NCBI GenBank assembly: GCA_029099685.1
Contig: JAQXOO010000027.1
Span: 1-64,000, forward strand
Reading direction: 5' to 3'
DNA from: Clostridia bacterium
GTDB lineage: Bacteria; Bacillota; Clostridia; Oscillospirales; Butyricicoccaceae
Length of the DNA: 64,000 nt
Below are positions 50,736 through 60,264 of this stretch, in pieces. Made by a program: the position numbers and the translations under genes. The number at the start of each line of letters is the position of its first letter. Positions within the stretch are counted from its first letter, which is position 1. Below the pieces are notes generated by a model that worked only from the letters and a program-made list of their open reading frames with translations, had not been told where the DNA came from and did no database searches.

Positions 50736-52157
50736 ATGAGCCGTGAACAAATCGTTTTGACCCGGGAAGAGCTGGACCTGCAGCAGGAGTATGCCCAGCG
50801 TGTGCGGCAGATCTACCGGGACCGCCTGCCCCGGCAGCCCCTGGCCTGCGTCACCACCTTCGGCTGCCAGCAGAACGAGGCCGACAGCGAGCTGATCCGG
50901 GGGATGCTCATCGACATGGGCTTCGGCCTGACGGACGACGAGCGCCGCGCCGACCTCCTGATCTTCAACACCTGCGCCATCCGGGAGCACGCGGAAATGC
51001 GGGTCTTCGGCAATGTGGGCCAGACCTCCCATTACAAAAAGGAGAATCCCGACCTGGTGATCTGTGTCTGCGGCTGTATGCCCCAGCAGCCCCAGGTAGC
51101 GGATAAGATCAAGCAGAGCTATCCCTATGTGGACATCGTTTTCGGCACCCACGCCCTGTGGCAGTTCCCCCGGCTGCTGTACCGCCGCCTGACGGAAAAA
51201 AAGCGGGTCTTTGACATCTCCGGCGACCAGCAGGGCCGCATTCTGGAGGGCATCCGCCCTGTCCGCAAGGAGGGTCCCGCCGCCTGGCTGTCCATCATGT
51301 ACGGCTGCAACAATTTCTGCTCCTACTGCATCGTGCCCTATGTCCGGGGCCGGGAGCGCAGCCGCGACCCCCAGGTGATCCTGCGGGAGCTGAAGGAGCT
51401 GGTGGACGAGGGCTACCGGGACATCACCCTGCTGGGGCAGAATGTCAATTCCTACGGCCTGGACCGGGAGGACTATCCCGACTTCGCCGGCCTGCTGGAG
51501 CTGTGCAACAACGTCCCCGGCGACTTCCGCATCCGGTTCATGACCAGTCATCCCAAGGACGCCACCCCCCGCCTGTTCGAGACCATGGCCCGGTGCGAAA
51601 AGGTGTGCCACGCCATCCACCTGCCGGTGCAGTGCGGCTCTGACCGGGTGCTCCGGGAGATGAACCGCCGTTACGATGTGAAGCGCTATCTGGAGCTGGT
51701 GGATTATGCCCGGAAGTGTATGCCGGATCTGACCATCACCTCGGACATCATCGTGGGCTTCCCCGGCGAGACGGAGGAGGAGTTCCGGGAGACCCTGGAG
51801 CTGCTGGAGCGGGTGCGGTTCGACTCTTTGTTCACCTTTATTTATTCCAGGCGGGAGGGCACCCGGGCGGCCTCCATGCCCGATCCGGTCTCCCGGCAGG
51901 AAAAGCAGCGGTGGTTTGACCGGCTGCTGCAGGTGCAGAACCGTATTTCCCGGGAAAAGAACGCCGAATATGTGGGCAGGACCGTGGAAGTTTTGGTGGA
52001 CGGCGTCAGCGAGGACCCCGATTTTGACCTGACGGGCCGCACCCGGGGCTTCAAGCTGGTGCATCTCAGGGGCGGCCGCGAGCTGATCGGCAGGACCGTT
52101 GAGGCGGAGATCACCCGGTCCTCCACCGTGGCGCTGTTCGGAAAGGTGAAAGCATGA
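50736..52157 (+). CDS. miaB: tRNA-2-methylthio-N6-dimethylallyladenosine synthase
   Basis: 473 residues. The N-terminal UPF0004 domain has cysteines in FGCQQNEAD, FNTCAIREHA and CVCGCMPQQ, which bind the auxiliary cluster. The radical-SAM CxxxCxxC is in MYGCNNFCSYCIVPYVRGRE. A C-terminal TRAM domain closes it (about 405-473). It adds the methylthio group to the i6A37 that MiaA, encoded three genes on, makes. The ATG at 50736 has TTGGAGG ahead. It overlaps mutS by four bases. Confidence 0.95.
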   Translation: MSREQIVLTREELDLQQEYAQRVRQIYRDRLPRQPLACVTTFGCQQNEADSELIRGMLIDMGFGLTDDERRADLLIFNTCAIREHAEMRVFGNVGQTSHYKKENPDLVICVCGCMPQQPQVADKIKQSYPYVDIVFGTHALWQFPRLLYRRLTEKKRVFDISGDQQGRILEGIRPVRKEGPAAWLSIMYGCNNFCSYCIVPYVRGRERSRDPQVILRELKELVDEGYRDITLLGQNVNSYGLDREDYPDFAGLLELCNNVPGDFRIRFMTSHPKDATPRLFETMARCEKVCHAIHLPVQCGSDRVLREMNRRYDVKRYLELVDYARKCMPDLTITSDIIVGFPGETEEEFRETLELLERVRFDSLFTFIYSRREGTRAASMPDPVSRQEKQRWFDRLLQVQNRISREKNAEYVGRTVEVLVDGVSEDPDFDLTGRTRGFKLVHLRGGRELIGRTVEAEITRSSTVALFGKVKA

Positions 52158-54793
52158 GCGGAAAAAAGGCGGACAAGCCTGTAAAGGAAAAAAACTTTAC
52201 GCCCATGATGCAGCAGTATCTGGACGTAAAAAATGAAAATAAAGACAGCATCCTGATGTACCGTCTGGGCGATTTTTACGAAATGTTTTTCGACGACGCC
52301 AGGACGGCCTCCCGGGAGCTGGACCTGACCCTCACCGGACGGGACTGCGGCCAGGAGGAGCGGGCGCCCATGTGCGGCGTGCCCTACCACAGCGCCGAGG
52401 GTTATATCGCCCGGTTGGTGGCCAAGGGCTATAAGGTGGCCATCTGCGAGCAGATGGAGGACCCCGCCCAGGCCAAGGGCCTGGTCCGGCGGGAGATCAT
52501 CCGGAAGATCACCCCCGGCACCGTGCTGGAAAGCTCCATGCTGGAGGAGGGCAAGAACAATTTCATCGGCGCGGTCTATCTGGACACCCGCGGCGCGGGC
52601 GTCTGCTTCTGCGATATTTCCACCGGCGAAGTGTTCGGCACCCAGCTGCCGGGGTCGGAGGTGGAGCAGGAGCTGGAGAGCGAGCTGGGCCGGTTCAGCC
52701 CCCGGGAGCTGCTGCTGTCCGACGGCGCCTACAGCCGGGAAGGGCTGCTGGCCTTTGCCAAAGACCGCCTGAACGCCTATGTGGAGCGGGCGGGGGAGTG
52801 GCGGTACCAGCTGGAAAACGCCCGGGAGGCCGCCGCCCGGCAGTTCCCCGGCCAGCAGCTGCCGGAGGACCAGGAACTGCTGCTGCGGGCCGTGGGCGGC
52901 CTGCTTTCCTACCTGCACGAGACGCAGAAAAACGACCTGGCGTACATCTCCAATCTGCAGGTCTACAGCCTGGGGCAGTTCATGGAGCTGGATTACACCG
53001 CCCGCCGGAACCTGGAGCTGACCGCCTCCCTGCACGGCGGGGAAAAGAAGGGCAGCCTTTTGTGGGTGCTGGACAAGACGCGCACCGCCATGGGCGCCCG
53101 GCTGCTGCGCCAGTGGATCGAAAAGCCGCTGTTGTCGGTATCCCGGATCACCCGGCGGCAAAACGCCGTGGAAACGCTGGTCCGCGATTTTATGCTGCGG
53201 GAGCGGCTGGAAAAGCTGCTGTCCGGCGTCAATGACATGGAGCGTATCGCCAGCAGGGTGGTTTACGGCTCTGCCAACGGCCGGGACCTGCGCTCGCTGT
53301 GCCAGGTGTGCAGCCGTCTGCCGGATATCCGCGCCTGCTTGGCAGAGACGCAGGACCCCCTTTTGCAGACGCTGTACCAGCGCCTGGACCCGCTGGAGGA
53401 TATCGGCGCGCTGATCGGCGACGCCATCGTGGACGAGCCGCCCTTTTCCGTCCGGGAGGGCGGCCTCATCCGGCCGGGCTTCCACCAGGAGGCCGACCGC
53501 CTGCGGGACCTGCTCAACGGCGGCAGCGCGCGCCTTGCCGACATCGAGCGCAAGGAGCGGGAGCGCACCGGCATTCCCAAGCTGAAGGTGGGCTACAACA
53601 AGGTCTTCGGCTATTATATCGAGTGCGGCCGGGTCCACGAAGCGTCCATCCCCGACGATTACATCCGCAAACAGACCCTTGCCAACTGCGAGCGGTACAT
53701 CACGCCGGAGCTGAAGGCGCTGGAGGGCGAGGTGCTGTCCGCCAGCGACCGTCTGACGGCGCTGGAATATCAGTTGTTCACCCAGGTGCGGGAGCGCATC
53801 GCAGCCCAGGTGGCCCGGCTGCAGCAAAGCTCCCAGGCCGTCGCCTGCGTGGATGTGCTGTGCTCCCTGGCCCGGGTGGCCCAACAGAACCACTATGTCA
53901 AGCCCCGGATGGACGAGCTGGATGTGATCGACATCCGCGACGGCCGCCATCCCGTGGTGGAGCAGGTGCTGGAGGGGGAACTGTTCGTCCCCAACGACAC
54001 GCTGCTGGACTGCGGCGACAACCGGGTCTATATCATCACCGGCCCCAATATGGCGGGCAAATCCACCTTTATGCGTCAGGTGGCCCTGATCGTCATCATG
54101 GCCCAGATCGGCAGCTTTGTGCCGGCGTCATCCGCCGCCATCGGCATCTGCGACCGGGTGTTCACCCGCATCGGCGCCTCTGACGACCTGTTTGCCGGGC
54201 GCTCCACCTTTATGGTGGAGATGAACGAGGTGGGGGACATCCTGAAATACGCCACCCGCCGCAGCCTGCTGATCTTGGATGAGATCGGCCGGGGGACCTC
54301 CACCTTTGACGGGATGTCCATCGCCCGGGCGGTGCTGGAATATGTGGCCGACCGGAAAAAACTGGGCGCCCGCACCCTCTTCGCCACCCATTATCACGAG
54401 CTGTGTGAGCTGGAGGGCCTGGTGGAGGGCGTGAAAAACTACAACATTGTGGTGAAAAAGCGGGGCGACGACATCATTTTCATCAAAAAGATCGTCCCCG
54501 GCGGCGCCAATGACAGCTACGGCATCGAGGTGGCCAAGCTGGCGGGCCTGCCGGAGGCGGTCATCCGCCGGGCGAAGGCCGTTTTGGCCGAGATCGAGAT
54601 CCGCCAGCCAGGCGTTCTGCCCTCGCTGGCGCCCCAGCCCGAACCGGAGGAGGACGATGGGCAGATCACCCTGGGCGCCTTTGCGGAAAAGGCGGTCATG
54701 GACCAGCTCAGGCAGCTGGAGCCCGATACCCTCAGCCCCATCGAGGCGCTGGGACTGCTGTATCAGCTGACCAAGCAGGCAAAGGAGTGTTGA
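52154..54793 (+). CDS. mutS: DNA mismatch repair protein MutS
   Basis: 879 residues. The mismatch-reading domain I shows the Phe-x-Glu pattern in GDFYEMFFDDA. The connector, lever and clamp domains are followed by the ATPase with Walker A GPNMAGKST (about 629-637), LILDEIGRGTSTFDG and FATHYHEL. It recognises mispairs and recruits MutL, encoded next. It starts in the miaB stop. The C-terminus is complete, with a helix-turn-helix dimer part and a short linker rich in Pro and Glu. Confidence 0.97.
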   Translation: MSGKKADKPVKEKNFTPMMQQYLDVKNENKDSILMYRLGDFYEMFFDDARTASRELDLTLTGRDCGQEERAPMCGVPYHSAEGYIARLVAKGYKVAICEQMEDPAQAKGLVRREIIRKITPGTVLESSMLEEGKNNFIGAVYLDTRGAGVCFCDISTGEVFGTQLPGSEVEQELESELGRFSPRELLLSDGAYSREGLLAFAKDRLNAYVERAGEWRYQLENAREAAARQFPGQQLPEDQELLLRAVGGLLSYLHETQKNDLAYISNLQVYSLGQFMELDYTARRNLELTASLHGGEKKGSLLWVLDKTRTAMGARLLRQWIEKPLLSVSRITRRQNAVETLVRDFMLRERLEKLLSGVNDMERIASRVVYGSANGRDLRSLCQVCSRLPDIRACLAETQDPLLQTLYQRLDPLEDIGALIGDAIVDEPPFSVREGGLIRPGFHQEADRLRDLLNGGSARLADIERKERERTGIPKLKVGYNKVFGYYIECGRVHEASIPDDYIRKQTLANCERYITPELKALEGEVLSASDRLTALEYQLFTQVRERIAAQVARLQQSSQAVACVDVLCSLARVAQQNHYVKPRMDELDVIDIRDGRHPVVEQVLEGELFVPNDTLLDCGDNRVYIITGPNMAGKSTFMRQVALIVIMAQIGSFVPASSAAIGICDRVFTRIGASDDLFAGRSTFMVEMNEVGDILKYATRRSLLILDEIGRGTSTFDGMSIARAVLEYVADRKKLGARTLFATHYHELCELEGLVEGVKNYNIVVKKRGDDIIFIKKIVPGGANDSYGIEVAKLAGLPEAVIRRAKAVLAEIEIRQPGVLPSLAPQPEPEEDDGQITLGAFAEKAVMDQLRQLEPDTLSPIEALGLLYQLTKQAKEC

Positions 54794-54794
54794 T

Positions 54795-56807
54795 ATGCCC
54801 CAGATCTTTCAAATGCCGCCCCAGATGGCCAATCTCATCGCCGCGGGCGAGGTGGTGGAGCGGCCCGGCTCCGTGGCCAAGGAGCTGGTGGAAAACGCCG
54901 TAGATGCCGGGGCGAAGCACGTCACGGTGGAGATCCGCAACGGCGGCGTGACCTATCTCCGGGTCACCGATGACGGAAAGGGCATCCTGCCCGAGGATGT
55001 GCGCACCGCATTTCTGCGCCATGCCACCTCCAAGGTGCGCACCCCCGGAGACCTGGAATCCATCGGCACCCTGGGCTTCCGGGGCGAGGCGCTGGCCGCC
55101 GTTTCCTCGGTGGCCCGGGTGGATATGTTCACCCGCACTGCCGGAAACACCGAGGGCATCCAGATCACCCTGGAGGGGGGGCGGGAGACCGGCTATGGCG
55201 AGACCGGCTGCCCTGTGGGCACCACCGTGGTCATCCGGGACCTGTTTTTCAACGTCCCCGCCCGGGCCAAATTTCTCAAAAAGGACGTCACCGAGGGCGG
55301 CTATGTGGAAAACGTGGTGACCCAGATCGCCGTTTCCCAGCCGGAGATCGCCTTCCGTCTCATCAAGGACGGGCGTGAGAGCTTTTCCACCCCCGGCGAC
55401 GGCAAAATGCTGTCCGCCATTTTCGCAACCGGCGGAAAGGACCTGGCCGGGCGGATGCTCAGCCTGGCGGTGAATATGGGCGAGGTGTATATCAGCGGCT
55501 ACATCGCCCCGCCGGAGATCACCCGGGCCGCCCGGAACCAGCAGCATTTTTACCTCAACGGCCGCACCATCCGCTCCCGCCTGCTGACCGGGGCTTTGGA
55601 GGAGGGCTACAAGGGCCGCCTCATGAGCGGCCGTTACCCGGTGTGTTATCTGCATTTGAGCATGCATCCCTCCGCGGTGGACGTGAACGTACACCCCGCC
55701 AAGCTGGAGGTCAAGTTCGCCCGGGAAAAGGAGGTATTCTCCGCCGTTTACCACGCGGTGGCCTCCGCTCTGGAGGGCAACGATGAGGTGGCCGCCATCA
55801 AGGCCAGGGAGAGCGCCCGTCCCCGGGAGGACAACCTCACCGGGCGGCAGCAGACCCTGCGGATGCCCCCTGTCCGCCCCGCGCCCATTCCCTATGAGGC
55901 CGGCCCCGCCGCCGGAGGGGCGTTCACCGCGCCGGAGACCTTTTCCCGGACAGAGCGCCGGGTGGCGGGCAGCACGCCGGAGATCCCCTATCAGACCCGG
56001 CGGGAGCCTGCCGCCCAGCCTTCCCCGAGGCTTGTAAAGCCCGAGCTGGACCTGACACCCCCCGTGGAAAAGCAGCGCTCCGCCATCCCTTATCAGACAG
56101 AATCTTCCACGGGCCCCCAGACCTGGCGGCCCGATGGGGACATCCCGTCCCGAACGGCGCCCCAGACGGCGGAGGAACCGCCCGCAAAGGCAGCCCCGGA
56201 GGCAAAACCGGCCGGGAAAGAACCGCCCGTCCGGGAAGCGCCGGAGGTCCGGGTGCTGGGCGAGGCCTTCCACACCTATATCATCGCCCAGGACCAGGAC
56301 GGCCTGTGGCTCATCGACAAGCACGCCGCCCATGAAAAGCTGCTGTTCGACCGGCTGAAGCAGCAGACGGCGGAGCAGGCGGCACAGCTGCTGCTGGCCC
56401 CCCGGCCAGTGACCCTCACCCCGGCGGAAAAGGCGGTCTGTCTGGAGCATGAAGGCCTTTTGCGCAAAGCAGGCTTCGAGATCGAGGACTTTGGCCGGGC
56501 CGCGCTGATGGTGCGGGCCGCGCCCATGTATCTGGAGGAGGGCGACCTGACCTTTGTGCTGTCGGACATCGCCGGGCGGCTGCAGTCCTGCCGCGGCCCG
56601 GAAAACGAACTGCTGGAGGAACTGCTCAAGAGCGTTGCCTGCAAGGCCGCCGTCAAAGCCGGCATGGTCACCGACCCCGCGGAGCTGCAGGCCTTTGCCC
56701 GGAGCGTGTTGGAAAACGACAGCCTGCGCAACTGCCCCCACGGGCGGCCCTGCGTGGCCTATGTCAGCCGCTATCAGCTGGAAAAGCTGTTCAAACGGGT
56801 GCTATGA
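54795..56807 (+). CDS. mutL: DNA mismatch repair protein MutL (endonuclease type)
   Basis: 670 residues. A GHKL ATPase (about 1-330) shows ELVENAVDAGA, DDGKGI and GFRGEALAAVSSVA. A Pro-rich linker of about 150 residues leads to the dimer domain (about 480-670). This has DKHAAHEKLLFDRL, a variant of the DQHAxxExxxxE nicking motif in which the last Glu is Asp, plus SVACKAAVKAG and CPHGRPC. The metal-dependent nicking activity usual for bacteria lacking MutH is therefore likely. AAAGGAG precedes the ATG. It overlaps miaA by four bases. Confidence 0.95.
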   Translation: MPQIFQMPPQMANLIAAGEVVERPGSVAKELVENAVDAGAKHVTVEIRNGGVTYLRVTDDGKGILPEDVRTAFLRHATSKVRTPGDLESIGTLGFRGEALAAVSSVARVDMFTRTAGNTEGIQITLEGGRETGYGETGCPVGTTVVIRDLFFNVPARAKFLKKDVTEGGYVENVVTQIAVSQPEIAFRLIKDGRESFSTPGDGKMLSAIFATGGKDLAGRMLSLAVNMGEVYISGYIAPPEITRAARNQQHFYLNGRTIRSRLLTGALEEGYKGRLMSGRYPVCYLHLSMHPSAVDVNVHPAKLEVKFAREKEVFSAVYHAVASALEGNDEVAAIKARESARPREDNLTGRQQTLRMPPVRPAPIPYEAGPAAGGAFTAPETFSRTERRVAGSTPEIPYQTRREPAAQPSPRLVKPELDLTPPVEKQRSAIPYQTESSTGPQTWRPDGDIPSRTAPQTAEEPPAKAAPEAKPAGKEPPVREAPEVRVLGEAFHTYIIAQDQDGLWLIDKHAAHEKLLFDRLKQQTAEQAAQLLLAPRPVTLTPAEKAVCLEHEGLLRKAGFEIEDFGRAALMVRAAPMYLEEGDLTFVLSDIAGRLQSCRGPENELLEELLKSVACKAAVKAGMVTDPAELQAFARSVLENDSLRNCPHGRPCVAYVSRYQLEKLFKRVL

Positions 56808-57748
56808 GCGGAAAGATCATTGTCATCTGCGGGCCCACCGCGTCCGGAAAGACCGCCCTGTCCATTGAGCTGGCCCGGCGCTTTGACGGGGAGGTGGTGT
56901 CTGCCGACTCCATGCAGATCTACCGGCGCATGGACATCGGAACGGCCAAGCCCACCCCGGAGGAGCGGGCGGGCGTCCCCCACCATATGCTGGATGTGGC
57001 CGACCCCGGCGAAGGGTATTCCGTGGCCCGCTATGTCCGGGAGGCGGGGGCCTGCGTGGAGGATATTTTGTCCCGGGGAAAGCGGCCCATCGTCTGCGGC
57101 GGTACGGGGCTGTATATCGACGGCATGCTGCGGGGGACGGATTTTCAGCCCGGCGGCACGGACACCGGCCTGCGGGAAGGGCTGGAGCGGGAGTGGGCGG
57201 AGCTGGGCCCAGAAGCCATGATGGCGGCCCTGGCCGCCGTGGACCCTGAGAGCGCCGCCCGGCTGCACCTGTCCGACAAGCGCCGCATCCTGCGGGCGCT
57301 GGAGGTGTACCGGGCCACCGGCGAAACCATCACCGCCCACAACGCCCGGACCAGGCAGCAGCCGCCCCGGTATGACGCCGTGATGATCGGCCTCACCGCC
57401 GAGCCCCGGTCCATCCTGTATGACCGCATCGACCGGCGGGTGGACCGGATGCTGGAGCGGGGCCTGCTGGAGGAAGTCCGGGGCCTGCTGCGGGATGGCC
57501 TGCTGGAGGGTACCGCCGCCCAGGCCATCGGCTACAAAGAACTGCTGGCCTGCATCCGGGGGGAGACCACCCTGGAGGCGGCCGCCGGCCTGATCCGCCA
57601 AAAATCCCGCAATTACGCCAAACGGCAGCTGACCTGGTTCCGGCGGGACAAGCGGATCCACTGGATCTGCTTCAACGCGCCGGAAGCTGCCGCCGCCGTC
57701 CTGCAGGAAGCGACAGATTATTTGCAAAACACCCTTTATAATGGTTGA
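56804..57748 (+). CDS. miaA: tRNA dimethylallyltransferase
   Basis: 314 residues. P-loop GPTASGKTAL lies at the N-terminus, with VSADSMQIYRRMDIGTAKP (substrate Asp), the HHMLDVADP motif and VCGGTGLYIDG. The tRNA-contacting part has QAIGYKELL and the RNYAKRQLTWFRRD tail. It prenylates A37 of tRNAs reading U-starting codons, the step before MiaB. It starts in the mutL stop. A possible hfq promoter lies in its last codons. Confidence 0.96.
   Translation: MSGKIIVICGPTASGKTALSIELARRFDGEVVSADSMQIYRRMDIGTAKPTPEERAGVPHHMLDVADPGEGYSVARYVREAGACVEDILSRGKRPIVCGGTGLYIDGMLRGTDFQPGGTDTGLREGLEREWAELGPEAMMAALAAVDPESAARLHLSDKRRILRALEVYRATGETITAHNARTRQQPPRYDAVMIGLTAEPRSILYDRIDRRVDRMLERGLLEEVRGLLRDGLLEGTAAQAIGYKELLACIRGETTLEAAAGLIRQKSRNYAKRQLTWFRRDKRIHWICFNAPEAAAAVLQEATDYLQNTLYNG
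57737..57742 (+). promoter_or_regulatory. Possible -10 element for hfq
   Basis: A perfect TATAAT lies at the end of miaA, 65 bases before hfq, but without a good -35 at the usual distance. GCCCC/GGGGC at 57768-57780 could form a small hairpin in the hfq leader. Confidence 0.35.
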
Positions 57749-57806
57749 TGTCAAATCATGAAGCTTTGCCCCGAAGGGGCGGGCTTCCAAAGAAGGGGAC
57801 ATCACC

Positions 57807-58031
57807 ATGGAAAACAAATGCAATCTGCAGGACATCTTTTTAAACGAAGCGCGAAAAGAGCGGATGCCGCTCACCGTCTTTTTGACCAACGGGTTTCAGC
57901 AGCGGGGCACGGTGGCCGCCTTTGACGGCTACACCGTGCTGCTGCTCTTTGACGGCAAGCAGCATCTCATTTACAAGCACGCCATCTCTACCATCATCCC
58001 ACAGCGGAGCCTGCGGCTCATGCCGGAGTAA
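57807..58031 (+). CDS. hfq: RNA chaperone Hfq
   Basis: 74 residues. The Sm1 motif is in [20 protein letters not shown] and the Sm2 signature YKHA is in [11 protein letters not shown]. The hexamer binds small RNAs and A-rich mRNA. It lacks the long acidic C-terminal tail of enterobacterial Hfq, as is usual in Firmicutes. AAGGGG precedes the ATG. The miaA-hfq linkage is conserved across many bacteria. Confidence 0.95.
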   Translation: MENKCNLQDIFLNEARKERMPLTVFLTNGFQQRGTVAAFDGYTVLLLFDGKQHLIYKHAISTIIPQRSLRLMPE

Positions 58032-58070
58032 ATGGCCGGGCCGGGCTTCCGCCATTCCAAAGGAGCGCCC

Positions 58071-59273
58071 ATGAAACGATCCAGACTTACCCCTCTGCTC
58101 ACAGCGGCTTTTTTGCTGGCGGTGGCAGTCTACATAAGCTATCAGGTGGCTGCCAACCTGACCCAGCAGATCCAGACGGTGGACGCGCTGGAGGTGACGG
58201 TGGAGGACAAGATCCCCGCCTGGGGCTATTTCATCCGGGAACAGATCACGGTCCCCGGCGGTAGCGGCAGCTCCGCCGAATATCTGGTGGAGGACGGCGA
58301 AAAGGTGGCCAGGAGCCAGAAGCTGGCGGTGCTGTTCGACGGCGAGGCCGTGCGGCAGGCCTATGACCAGGCCTCTGACCTGGAGGACCGGCTGGAGGCG
58401 CTGACCTATGCCTATTCCATGGTCACCAGCGGCGTGGACAGCATCAAGATGGACCAGCTGATCTTCGATGACATCCTGTCCGTCACCGGGGACCTGGCCG
58501 CTGGGGAGGCTTTCCGGGTGAGCGGCGATTACAGCGCCCTGCAGCAGCTGGTGGCCAGCCGCGGCGCCACGGAGGAGGACAAGGAGGCCTTTGAGCAGCA
58601 GATCGCCCAGTTGGAAAAGGAGATCGCAGCCGCCAAAAAGCAGTACGCCTCCGGCAGCAGCAGCATCAAGGCGCCGGACGCGGGCTATTTCGTCAGCGGG
58701 CTGGACGGCTACGAGACGGTGCTCACCGTGGACAGCCTGGACAGCCTGACTCCCGACACGCTGGACTCCCTGCAGTCGGTGCAGGCCGGGGGCGTGGGCA
58801 GCATCACCACCGGCTTCCGCTGGTATTATGCGGCGGTGCTGTCCCGGGAGGAGGCGGACAAGCTGCAGCAGCGCAGCAGCCTGGAGGTCTATTTCCCCGA
58901 GCTGTCCGCCCGGAAGCTCACCATGAAGGTCCGCCGCCTGCAAAGCTATGAGGATGGCCGGGCCATCCTCATTCTGGAGAGCGACCGGATGGAGCCTTTG
59001 TGGCTCGCCGCCCGGGAGCAGGACATCGACATCGTGGCGGGCAGCTATACCGGCCTGAAGGTGCCCTCCAAGGCCCTGCGGCAGCAGGACGGCCAGTGGG
59101 GGGTCTTTGTGCTGGACAGCGGCGTCGCCTCCTTCAAGCCGGTCACCTGGACCTACAGCACCGACAGCTACTTTCTGGCGCCCTGCGCAAAATCCGCAAA
59201 GGAAGGGCTGTACCGCTATGACCGGGTCATCGTGCAGGGAAAGGATCTGGCGGACAACAAGGTCATCCAATAG
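58071..59273 (+). CDS. HlyD-like membrane-fusion protein near the division cluster
   Basis: 400 residues. One membrane helix (about 8-28), a short beta domain, a helical hairpin (about 100-200, with EEDKEAFEQQIAQLEKEIAA), and a lipoyl/beta-barrel region (SSIKAPDAGYFVSGLDGYET, then KVPSKALRQQDGQWGVFVLD). This is the build of HlyD/RND adaptor proteins. No ABC transporter is near, and a copy before sepF is known to me from related Clostridia, so a division or envelope role is plausible. The start at 58071 has AAAGGAG at good spacing; an ATG at 58032 just after hfq has a poorer site. Confidence 0.7.
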   Translation: MKRSRLTPLLTAAFLLAVAVYISYQVAANLTQQIQTVDALEVTVEDKIPAWGYFIREQITVPGGSGSSAEYLVEDGEKVARSQKLAVLFDGEAVRQAYDQASDLEDRLEALTYAYSMVTSGVDSIKMDQLIFDDILSVTGDLAAGEAFRVSGDYSALQQLVASRGATEEDKEAFEQQIAQLEKEIAAAKKQYASGSSSIKAPDAGYFVSGLDGYETVLTVDSLDSLTPDTLDSLQSVQAGGVGSITTGFRWYYAAVLSREEADKLQQRSSLEVYFPELSARKLTMKVRRLQSYEDGRAILILESDRMEPLWLAAREQDIDIVAGSYTGLKVPSKALRQQDGQWGVFVLDSGVASFKPVTWTYSTDSYFLAPCAKSAKEGLYRYDRVIVQGKDLADNKVIQ

Positions 59274-59312
59274 GAAAACCGTGAATATTCCGTCAAGTTT
59301 TTCCGTTGCCGC

Positions 59313-59341
59313 TTGACAGTGGCCCCAAAAGACGGCATAAT
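59313..59341 (+). promoter_or_regulatory. Sigma-A promoter for sepF
   Basis: TTGACA at 59313-59318, 17 bases, CATAAT at 59336-59341, about 94 bases before the start, within the 161-base gap after the HlyD-like gene. Confidence 0.7.
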
Positions 59342-59434
59342 AAAAGAAATATGGACATAATGGAACAAAATCCGTACCGCAGGGCGGCGGAGCGCCTTTA
59401 TCCCCGCTGCCGGCAGTGAAAGGAGCAAGATAAC

Positions 59435-59908
59435 ATGAGTTTTATGGACGACCTGAAGCGCTGGGCCAAGGGCGAGGACGAGGATGACCTGGAAGAAGAG
59501 GAGCTGGAGGCTGTCTCCGGCGGCCCCGGCCGCAGCCGCACAGTCCGCACGGAGGACGAGGGAGGCGTCAACATCCCCGTCACCGACTTCCGCCGCAGCA
59601 GCAACAACAAGGTGGTCAACATCAACGCCACCACCCAGCTGTCCGTGGTGCTGGTGAAGCCCGAAAAGTTTGAAAACGCCGTGGACATCGCCGACCACCT
59701 GCGGGAAAAGCGCACCGTGGTGCTCAACCTGGAGCAGACCAACAAGGACGTTGCCCGCCGCCTGGTGGACTTCCTCAGCGGCGTCACCTATGCCCAGGAC
59801 GGAAAGATCAAAAAGGTGGCCAACAGCACCTTTATCATCACGCCCTATAACGTGGACATCCTGGGCGACCTGATCGACGAGCTGGAAAACAACGGCCTGT
59901 ACATCTGA
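59435..59908 (+). CDS. sepF: Cell-division protein SepF
   Basis: 157 residues. An N-terminal membrane-binding amphipathic helix (MSFMDDLKRWAKG), an acidic linker, then the SepF core (about 60-150) with VVLVKPEKFENAVDIADHLR, VLNLEQTNKDVARRLVDFLSG (shortened here to NLEQTNKDVARRLVDFLSG) and the final strand ANSTFIITPYNVDI. It tethers FtsZ to the membrane at mid-cell. AAAGGAG precedes the ATG. It leads the sepF-yggT-divIVA-ileS series. Confidence 0.95.
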   Translation: MSFMDDLKRWAKGEDEDDLEEEELEAVSGGPGRSRTVRTEDEGGVNIPVTDFRRSSNNKVVNINATTQLSVVLVKPEKFENAVDIADHLREKRTVVLNLEQTNKDVARRLVDFLSGVTYAQDGKIKKVANSTFIITPYNVDILGDLIDELENNGLYI

Positions 59909-59924
59909 AAAAAGGAGCGATCCG

Positions 59925-60191
59925 GTGCGTAATCTCAATTCTATGGTACGAAGCCTGGCGCTGCTGCTGATCCAGGCTCTGCAGACGCTGATGCTGGTGA
60001 TGGCGCTGATGTCCTGGATCCCGCCCCTGCGGCAGACCCGGCTGTATCAGTTCATCTCCATGGTGGTGGAGCCGGTCATCGACCCCTTCCGCCGCCTGCT
60101 GTACCGCATCCCGGGGATGGACCGTTTTCCCCTGGACCTGTCCTTCCTGGCAGCCTGGATGGTGCTTTCACTGCTGGGCGGGCTGCTTTGA
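59925..60191 (+). CDS. YggT-family membrane protein
   Basis: 88 residues with two membrane helices (about 8-30 and 68-88) and the family segment PPLRQTRLYQFISMVVEPVI, here quoted as TRLYQFISMVVEPV, plus the DPFRRLLYRIPG loop. It is linked to cell-envelope and division genes in most Gram-positive bacteria and in plants (YlmG/CCB3). The GTG start has AAAAGGAG at eight bases. The S4-domain gene ylmH, normally between yggT and divIVA, is missing. Confidence 0.85.
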   Translation: MRNLNSMVRSLALLLIQALQTLMLVMALMSWIPPLRQTRLYQFISMVVEPVIDPFRRLLYRIPGMDRFPLDLSFLAAWMVLSLLGGLL

Positions 60192-60264
60192 CTTTCTATG
60201 ACCGCTGGCCGGAGGGCCATCGGTCCCTTGATATGCCTGAAGATAGAAAAGAGGGGGTAATTTC

